Source: an uncultured Prevotellaceae bacterium
GTDB taxonomy: Bacteria; Bacteroidota; Bacteroidia; Bacteroidales; Bacteroidaceae
DNA length: 64,000 bases
Assembly (NCBI GenBank): GCA_902786565.1
Contig: CADACW010000014.1
Location: 49,734-113,733, forward strand
Direction of reading: 5' to 3'
Shown here: piece after piece, positions 58,318 through 64,000 of the stretch
Numbering within the stretch: the first letter of the stretch is position 1
How the letters are laid out: each line of letters opens with the position of its first letter
Made by a program: the position numbers and the translations under genes
Notes under the pieces: model-generated
What the model was told of the DNA's origin: nothing
The model's database searches: none
Seen by the model: only the letters and a program-made list of their open reading frames with translations

Positions 58318-60150
58318 TCAATAGAGTTTCTGGTTTCTGACGAGGAAGTACTCATAGTAGAAGGTCTTGCCGAACTGCGGATAGAACACGGGGCGCATGC
58401 TCTCCTCGCTCATGCCCTTGCAGCGCTGGGCCAGGGCCATAAAGTCTTCGTAGTTCTTCACCACCTGCGGGTCGAAGGGCATTCGGCTCACGTCGACCCC
58501 GTTCTCCAGATGGCCATAGAGATAGGCGGCCTCCTGATAGTGGGTGGGCATGTGGCCCGTGGGGTGCAGATTGGCATAATGGAAGAAGGCGGGCCAGAAC
58601 ATCTGTATGTCCTTGTGCCAGAGGGCCGAGAGCAGCGTCTGCTCCTGGAAGATGGGGTCGTTGTTGCCCCTGTCGATGAACTGGTTCATCAGATACAGCT
58701 CCACCAAGGCATTGTCGCTGTTCAGCTTGTCGTCCGGCGTCATCAGATGGAATATCTGCTCAAACTCCTTGTTGGCTCTCAGCGCTTCGCCCTGGCCCAG
58801 GAATCGGGCATAGCGGTCGGCCCACTCGCGGTGATAGCGGGTGTGGCGCAGCAGGTCGATGTATTTCTTGGCCACGCGGTGCTCGCCGTTCAGCAGCGAG
58901 CAGCGCACCAGATACTTCAGGTACTCGGCCCGCCAACCATACTCCACACCGTCCTCCAGGCACCAGCGGTAGCAGAAGTTCAGCTGGCCGTAGTTGTAGT
59001 AGATGGCGCGCCCGGCCACCTGGGTCATATTCACCGGGATGGGTGTGTCGCTGGCCTTGGCGCCCGTGCGGTAGTGGTACATCTCGTCGCCCTGCCGACC
59101 CAGACGGAACAGGGCCAGATTCTTCATCATCACAATGGCGCGGGTAGGCTCGTCGGCGGCATCGCGGGCCTCGCGGAGCACGCCCTCCCAGTCGGTCCGC
59201 TCCACACATTGCTGCATGCGCAACTCCTTATGGAAATTGTAGTCGCGATACCAGAAATGGCAGACACCCACCACCAGCACTGCCACCAGCACCGCCTGAA
59301 CGCCCAAATGCCAGAGGGCAAAGCGCGGCTTGCGGGCGCTGACGCCCCAGCCAAAGGTGGCGGCGAGCAGCAGGAAGAAAGCCACCAACAAATTATATGG
59401 CACATAGTAGGCCGTATATGACTCGTCCATAAAGAACAGTGGCAGACCGGTCCAGTAGATGTTGACCAGATTGGTCTCGGCAAACACGTAGCGGTAGCAC
59501 ACCAGGGGCACCACGACGATGGCCAGCACGGCAACGGCCGACGTGACCGCCCGCTCGGCCAGCCGCAGGCCCTCCAGCCGCCACACCATCACGCCCATGA
59601 GCAGGGCTGCGAGCAAGCCATAAAATCCGGCCAGCGGATAGAGCACCGCCGCAGAGAGGACCACAAAGGCGCAGCGCATATATGGCCAGCGGGGCAGCGC
59701 ACGGAAAGCCCACACAGCCGCAACAGCAATGAGCACGCCCAGCGTGGCGGCAAAGAAATGGCCACGCAGTTTCAAGTAGTACACCCAGTAGCCCAGGTCA
59801 ACGTCGGTGAGCAGCAGCAGCGCCACAGGGACGAGCAGCACCGCAGCCCATCCGGCCGACACGCGGAAGGCTCGCCACGTCACCACCATCAGCAAAGCCC
59901 AGAGCGCACAGAGCAGCCCCACGCCCGACCAAGGATGATAGAAAAACTCGGTCAGCCAGCAGCCCAGCCAAGTGAGCAGCCAGCCCGACGTCACCATCTG
60001 CTGGCGCAGAAACAGAGGGGTGTCGAGGAAGAGGTTCAGTTCCTGAACTTTCCACAGATATTCACTCTCATAGTGCACCAGCCCCCACCCTGCCGCCAGC
60101 AGCGCCAGCAGCACAACGATTGGGGGCAACAGTCTCAGCTTATCTTTCAT
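58318..60150 (-). CDS. DUF6057-like multi-pass membrane protein
   Basis: From ATG 60150 the protein has 610 residues. About ten membrane helices fill residues 8-330; the C-terminal 280 residues are soluble and helical, TPR-like in appearance (NFCYRWCLEDGVEYGWRAEYLKYLV...). Such proteins in Bacteroidota are named DUF6057; no function is established. It precedes the PD40 lipoprotein by one base, so the two probably work together. The frame upstream to 60201 adds no signal features and is rejected. Confidence 0.7.
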   Translation of the reverse strand: MKDKLRLLPPIVVLLALLAAGWGLVHYESEYLWKVQELNLFLDTPLFLRQQMVTSGWLLTWLGCWLTEFFYHPWSGVGLLCALWALLMVVTWRAFRVSAGWAAVLLVPVALLLLTDVDLGYWVYYLKLRGHFFAATLGVLIAVAAVWAFRALPRWPYMRCAFVVLSAAVLYPLAGFYGLLAALLMGVMVWRLEGLRLAERAVTSAVAVLAIVVVPLVCYRYVFAETNLVNIYWTGLPLFFMDESYTAYYVPYNLLVAFFLLLAATFGWGVSARKPRFALWHLGVQAVLVAVLVVGVCHFWYRDYNFHKELRMQQCVERTDWEGVLREARDAADEPTRAIVMMKNLALFRLGRQGDEMYHYRTGAKASDTPIPVNMTQVAGRAIYYNYGQLNFCYRWCLEDGVEYGWRAEYLKYLVRCSLLNGEHRVAKKYIDLLRHTRYHREWADRYARFLGQGEALRANKEFEQIFHLMTPDDKLNSDNALVELYLMNQFIDRGNNDPIFQEQTLLSALWHKDIQMFWPAFFHYANLHPTGHMPTHYQEAAYLYGHLENGVDVSRMPFDPQVVKNYEDFMALAQRCKGMSEESMRPVFYPQFGKTFYYEYFLVRNQKLY

Positions 60151-60201
60151 TGCAGTAATAGTTTTCGCAAAACGTCTGCAAAAATACAACAAAAATAGCA
60201 A

Positions 60202-60286
60202 ACCGCCAAACTCTTACATTACTTTAACCCAAAAGGGGCGCATTTTACCGCATTTTACCGCTTTTTCAGTTTTTCTGCCGAAGGGT
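60202..60286. repeat. Spacer with doubled GCATTTTACC
   Basis: GCATTTTACC occurs twice in tandem at about 60239-60258. Nothing else is recognised between the DUF6057-like start and the gene fragment that follows. Confidence 0.5.
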
Positions 60287-60418
60287 AGTTGTAACCTGCT
60301 TGACTCGCCCAAGGTGCACAAGTTCGGCTACCGCCCCCTGCCCTTCTGGTGGCTGTTCCGCCTCCAGGAGTGGCTCTACTTCACCCTGCGCGGCCTGCTG
60401 GGCAGAAACGTCGGATAA
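60287..60418 (+). pseudogene. 3' fragment of a lost protein gene
   Basis: An open stretch of about 43 codons ends at TAA 60416-60418 and reads like real protein: LDSPKVHKFGYRPLPFWWLF then RLQEWLYFTLRGLLGRNVG. Codon use is that of the strong genes here. There is no start codon or upstream coding sequence. It looks like the tail of a membrane-associated enzyme such as a glycosyltransferase, but I cannot name it. After it (about 60420-60462) is a GC-rich CCCCTTAAGGGG-type hairpin repeat. Confidence 0.45.
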
Positions 60419-60583
60419 TCCCCCGCCCCCTTAAGGGGAGGGGTTGGGGGAGGGGTATCCCCTTCAGCCTTCATTTACAAGTATGTTCGTATGTTATTAT
60501 GTCATTCAAATACGTCCTGCTGCGCAAAACCTGCAGGATTAGAGTGTTTTTATAGTTACTGGTCGATTTTTCCCCAACTTTTC

Positions 60584-60614
60584 TTTGCCGTTCCGCAAAC
60601 ATTTTGTAATTTTG
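60584..60614 (+). promoter_or_regulatory. Promoter of the BspA-like gene
   Basis: TTTG (60584-60587), 19 nt, TAATTTTG (60607-60614). ATG 60644 follows 29 nt later, so the longer in-frame start at 60491 is excluded. Confidence 0.7.
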
Positions 60615-60643
60615 CAATCAAAAAGGAACAACCCATAACGACA

Positions 60644-63600
60644 ATGAAACACAATCGCATCAAACTCTTGCTCCCGCTGCTCCTTTGCATCGCCAGCCTC
60701 ACCGCCTCCGCCCACGACTTTGAGGTGGACGGCATCTACTACTACATCACATCAAGCAAGGATTTGACCGTGGAGGTCACTTATAGGGGTTATTATTATA
60801 GTGACTATTCCAATGAGTATTCCGACCAAGTCACCATTCCACAAACGGTTGCGTATAATGCAAAGACGTATCGGGTGACGAGCATAGGAGGCTCTGCTTT
60901 CAGTGGATGCAGGGGCCTGACCTCCGTCACCATTCCAAACAGCGTGACGAGCATAGGAGAAGGTGCTTTCCGTGATTGCAGCGGACTGACCGCAGTCACC
61001 ATTCCAAACAGCGTGACGAGCATAGGAGGAGGTGCTTTTTATGGAGCAAATCTGAAGAAGACCATTTGGCTGACCAATACACCTCCAAGCGGGTATACCA
61101 ATGCAGCGGGGGCGATAAACTATGTGGCAAATGAGCAATATACTTCTCTAAGCAACAAGACCGTTTATCCCTTCCTTAGTTCCTTGTTCGAGGTTGACGG
61201 CATCAAGTATGTTCCCGTCAGTCCTTCTGAACGCACCTGCGATGCCATAGACTGTGTGTTTGATAGTACGGCAGCACATACGAAAATCCTTTCAACTGCC
61301 ACTTACCGAGGGGTAACGTTGAACGTCTTGAATGTCAAGCCATACGTATGCTACAACAACGATTTCATTAAGGATTTGGTAATTGACTATGACGGAATCA
61401 TTGCTGCATCTGCTTTTGAGAGCTGCGATTCATTGGAAACTGCGCTGCTGGGAAAGAAGATTGCTGCGATAGGGGATAACGCCTTTAAGTCATGCGCAAA
61501 GCTTCAAAGCATTATTATTCCCGACTCTGTTAAGACCCTCGGATCATACACCTTCTCTGGCTGTTCAGCCCTTGAAACAGTTCATACCGGCACAAACGTC
61601 AAAGAGATTGGCTCATACGCTTTTCAGGGCTGCAAGTCCCTGCCCTCCATTTCTATCCCAGCGGCAACCACCGACATCAAGGACTATGTCTTTAGTGGCT
61701 GTAATGGGTTGAAGACTGTACTGATAGAAGACCGCAAGGCCGAACTGAACCTTGGCTCTAACTACAGTTCTCCTTTGTTTGCAGACTGCCCTCTGGACTC
61801 CGTTTACATTGGTGGTAATATTACATATAGCACTTCCAGCAACAGAGGCTACTCCCCCTTCTACCGCAACACTACGTTGCGCTCGGTCACTATCACCGAC
61901 AAGGAGACGGAGATTTCGCCGAATGAGTTCTACGGCTGCACTAATCTGCAGAACGTGCGCATCGGCGACGGCGTGACTACCATTGGCGACTGGGCCTTCT
62001 CCGGCTGCTCCAGTCTCAGCTACTTTGCTTTCGGCACAAAGGTAAACAGCATCGGCAAGGAAGCTTTCTCCGACTGCACCAATGTAAGCAGCATCATCAG
62101 CAATGCCGCCACGCCGCCAGTCTGCGGCAGCCAGGCCTTGGACGACATCAACAAGTGGAACTGCACACTATACGTTCCTAAAGGCTATACCAAGCCATAC
62201 CAAGAGGCAGACCAATGGAAAGAGTTTTTCTTTGTAGAAGAGACTGACTTTGTGCCGCCAATCGACTTGACAGAAGAATTCGGCAAGGACTTCTTCACCG
62301 ACATTTCCATATTAGTTTCTGAAATATCTGCCGAGAATTACAACAACAAATTAGACGTAAATAGGGATGGCAAGATTGACATTGGAGATATTATGACCGT
62401 TATTAGGGAAAAGGCTATTACAGATGACAACTCTGGTAGCGGTAACGATGATCCCACTTACACAGGCAAATACATAAGGCCTCAGGCTGTAAATTTGGGC
62501 CTGTCAGTAAAGTGGGGCAGTTTCAACCTCGGTAGTAAAAGCGAAACTGACTTTGGTGAATATTTCGGTTGGGGTGATGTTACAGAAACTCTTACTGTGA
62601 ACGACCGCGGCTCTTTATATGCATCTGGCAAGTTTAATACGAGCATTGGCGGAGATGTTGAATACGACGTCGTGGCCAAAGAGTTGGGTGGACATTGGCG
62701 TATGCCGACAGCCAAGGAGATTGAAGAGTTGAACTCCTGCACCATCCGTTTTGAAAGAGACTATCAAAATACTGGCGTCAAAGGCTGGTTGCTCACCAGC
62801 CCCAGAAATGGTAATTCTATATTCTTCCCCTGTGCCGGTTACAAAGATGCAAACGGCTTACAGGACACCCAGTTTGCCTATATATGGTCAGATAGCACAT
62901 ATAACTCTACCTATCAGGCTTATAGCTATCGCATTTACGATAATGTTAGTCTGAAACCGGCAACAACTTCGCGTAACATCCACTTGTCTCTGCGTCCAGT
63001 TTATGATGAAGGTGACAGTAGTAGTGAACCCGGAACCGGCCAGGGCGGCGGCGAAGTCACTCCCCCCGTTGAGGAGCAGGAAATTCCCACAACAGGCGTA
63101 GATATGGGTCTTGGTGTATTGTGGGCTCCCCATAACCTTGGTGCTAAGAAGCAGTCTGAGGTTGGTAGTTATTTCGCTTGGGGTGAAATAGTCACCAAGT
63201 CCAGCTTTACAGAGGATAATTATGTTTCGCCTTATATAGGCATAGGCCTGGGCGACAGTGGTTTCTCTACTATTGAACCCGAAAATGATGCAGCCACCCA
63301 GATTTGGGGTGACAAATGGCGTATGCCTACTATGGACGAAATAGGCGCTCTGAGGAGTACTTGTGATATCAGCAGTCCTGTTACGCGTGATGGAGTCGTA
63401 GGCTTCGTGTTCAAGAGCAAGATTAATGATAATGAACTGTTCTTCCCGGCTGGTGGCTCAGTTGTTGGCACAAATGCCTCTTACACTTCAGCCGACATGT
63501 GCTATTGGGCAAGTACAGTTTATACTTCGTCTTTGAATGAAGAGCAGCGCGTCAATTGGGCCACTTGCCTCAAGGGCAATTTTAATGAAGCTCCGTATCT

Positions 63601-63652
63601 CCATGGCACTTCACGTTTCAACGGTCTGCTTATTCGACCAGTTATGAAATAG
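60644..63652 (+). CDS. BspA-like leucine-rich repeat surface protein with dockerin-like and two FISUMP-type domains
   Basis: From ATG 60644 the protein has 1002 residues. Signal peptide (about 1-23). LRR_5/BspA repeats (about 70-530), consensus SVTSIGGGAFxxCxxLTSVTIP. A dockerin-like calcium-loop segment DVNRDGKIDIGDIMTVIREK (about 566-586). Two copies of the domain I know as the Fibrobacter succinogenes major paralogous domain (about 609-787 and 817-1002; LGLSVKWGSFNLG and MGLGVLWAPHNLG; both with WRMPT). BspA-like proteins mediate adhesion. Identical 34-nt stretches at 60926-60959 and 60995-61028 could allow repeat-number change. It is monocistronic with its own promoter and two downstream hairpins. 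Confidence 0.88.
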   Translation: MKHNRIKLLLPLLLCIASLTASAHDFEVDGIYYYITSSKDLTVEVTYRGYYYSDYSNEYSDQVTIPQTVAYNAKTYRVTSIGGSAFSGCRGLTSVTIPNSVTSIGEGAFRDCSGLTAVTIPNSVTSIGGGAFYGANLKKTIWLTNTPPSGYTNAAGAINYVANEQYTSLSNKTVYPFLSSLFEVDGIKYVPVSPSERTCDAIDCVFDSTAAHTKILSTATYRGVTLNVLNVKPYVCYNNDFIKDLVIDYDGIIAASAFESCDSLETALLGKKIAAIGDNAFKSCAKLQSIIIPDSVKTLGSYTFSGCSALETVHTGTNVKEIGSYAFQGCKSLPSISIPAATTDIKDYVFSGCNGLKTVLIEDRKAELNLGSNYSSPLFADCPLDSVYIGGNITYSTSSNRGYSPFYRNTTLRSVTITDKETEISPNEFYGCTNLQNVRIGDGVTTIGDWAFSGCSSLSYFAFGTKVNSIGKEAFSDCTNVSSIISNAATPPVCGSQALDDINKWNCTLYVPKGYTKPYQEADQWKEFFFVEETDFVPPIDLTEEFGKDFFTDISILVSEISAENYNNKLDVNRDGKIDIGDIMTVIREKAITDDNSGSGNDDPTYTGKYIRPQAVNLGLSVKWGSFNLGSKSETDFGEYFGWGDVTETLTVNDRGSLYASGKFNTSIGGDVEYDVVAKELGGHWRMPTAKEIEELNSCTIRFERDYQNTGVKGWLLTSPRNGNSIFFPCAGYKDANGLQDTQFAYIWSDSTYNSTYQAYSYRIYDNVSLKPATTSRNIHLSLRPVYDEGDSSSEPGTGQGGGEVTPPVEEQEIPTTGVDMGLGVLWAPHNLGAKKQSEVGSYFAWGEIVTKSSFTEDNYVSPYIGIGLGDSGFSTIEPENDAATQIWGDKWRMPTMDEIGALRSTCDISSPVTRDGVVGFVFKSKINDNELFFPAGGSVVGTNASYTSADMCYWASTVYTSSLNEEQRVNWATCLKGNFNEAPYLHGTSRFNGLLIRPVMK

Positions 63653-63660
63653 TTATTATG

Positions 63661-63694
63661 CTATTGGAACATTCATAGAGTTAGGTTCCAATAG
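63661..63694 (+). terminator. First hairpin after the BspA-like gene
   Basis: A 10-bp stem (CTATTGGAAC / GTTCCAATAG) with a 14-nt loop, 8 nt after the stop; the T run that follows is weak. Confidence 0.5.
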
Positions 63695-63713
63695 TTCATG
63701 AGTTTTTAATGCG

Positions 63714-63762
63714 CAGGATTGCGATTCACTTTGCCAAGTGAATTGCAATCCTGTCCTTTTTT
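63714..63762 (+). terminator. Main terminator after the BspA-like gene
   Basis: An 18-bp stem with one G-U pair (63714-63731 with 63736-63753), a 4-nt loop and a T tract TCCTTTTTT. A strong intrinsic terminator. Confidence 0.85.
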
Positions 63763-63840
63763 GGGGGATATTGCTCTTCTGCGTAGCCGAAAACCAATGG
63801 GACTTCGTTATCGGTTTCTTTAGCAGTTCCATACCCTTTA

Positions 63841-63973
63841 ATCACATTTTCGGGCATAAAAACGAGCCAAAAATCACATTTTCGGGCACAAAAACGAGCT
63901 AAAAATCAGGCGTATAGCTCATTTTGCAGGATATTTTTAAGTGGTAGGTGTTCTATAGCTCAAATTGCAGGAT
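63841..63973. repeat. Tandem and spaced repeats at the right edge
   Basis: A 32-nt unit (starting ATCACATTTTCGGGCA, ending ACGAGCNAAAA) occurs twice head to tail at 63841-63872 and 63873-63904, with two differences. Then TATAGCTCAWWTTGCAGGAT occurs at 63913-63932 and 63954-63973, 41 nt apart. No ORF is seen. The array may continue past the window. Confidence 0.8.
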
Positions 63974-64000
63974 GAGTTTTTCCAGCTTTTTCATTGCCAG

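Noticed and set aside
63841-63973. CRISPR array
   Set aside because: The 32-nt units are head to tail with no spacers, and the 20-nt units occur only twice; no cas gene is in the window.

Overview
The window looks like chromosome of a Bacteroidales bacterium, most probably Prevotella or a close relative. Core genes (gyrA, lepA, nrdD, rarA, ilvBN, recJ, thrS, guaB, dnaA, murB) sit among Bacteroidota-specific families (DUF4348, DUF5053, DUF5056, DUF6249-like and DUF6057-like proteins, OstA-like, BspA-type LRR, Cthe_2159-like). At least a dozen intergenic regions carry the Bacteroidota promoter pattern: a TTTG box at about -33, 19-21 nt, then TAnnTTTG at about -7. Those boxes were used here to choose start codons. 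Shine-Dalgarno sequences are weak or absent. No phage, insertion sequence, CRISPR array or rRNA operon is visible.

Layout. 0-5 kb: 5' part of gyrA and a large secreted beta-helix-type protein. 5-10 kb: lemA, an HtpX-type protease and a B3/4-domain protein, then a DUF4348 lipoprotein with murB, and a two-gene tRNA unit (Arg-CCG, Val-CAC). 10-13 kb: AzlCD exporter and a two-component pair. 13-18.6 kb: lepA, a Crp-type regulator, a two-domain esterase and a stand-alone transpeptidase. 18.6-23 kb: a compact type II restriction-modification pair directly downstream of nrdD. 23-27 kb: a His-rich metal P-type ATPase and rarA. 26.7-33 kb: an acidic unknown protein with ilvBN, then recJ and a DUF58 protein. 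33-37 kb: thrS and an NhaD antiporter. 36.9-42.9 kb: guaB followed by two periplasmic prolyl isomerases and an OstA-like protein, an outer-membrane biogenesis set. 43-48.5 kb: accessory region with GH28, DUF5053, a small KPE-type peptide, a secreted Ig-like protein with a long structured leader, and a GNAT acetyltransferase. 48.7-53.3 kb: DedA and GDP-mannose/GDP-6-deoxyhexose genes. 53.6-60 kb: dnaA, an ECF sigma cluster, and a lipoprotein/membrane protein pair. 60.6-63.7 kb: a BspA-like surface protein.

Most unusual signals. (1) A leader of about 190 nt at 47.4-47.6 kb has its own consensus promoter, a long multi-helix fold and an intrinsic terminator whose 5' arm is also a strand of the fold. 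This is riboswitch/attenuator geometry, and I do not recognise the class. (2) A family of tandem 22-nt palindromic repeats, always three units, occurs at three separate intergenic sites. (3) Several conserved proteins (response regulator, LepA, metal ATPase) carry short extra peptides whose DNA looks like intergenic simple or palindromic repeats, as if repeats entered genes in frame. (4) A 39-codon ORF and a GNAT gene lie in the same frame, separated by a single TGA.

Everything rests on reading the sequence. Family names come from motif recognition, not database searches.
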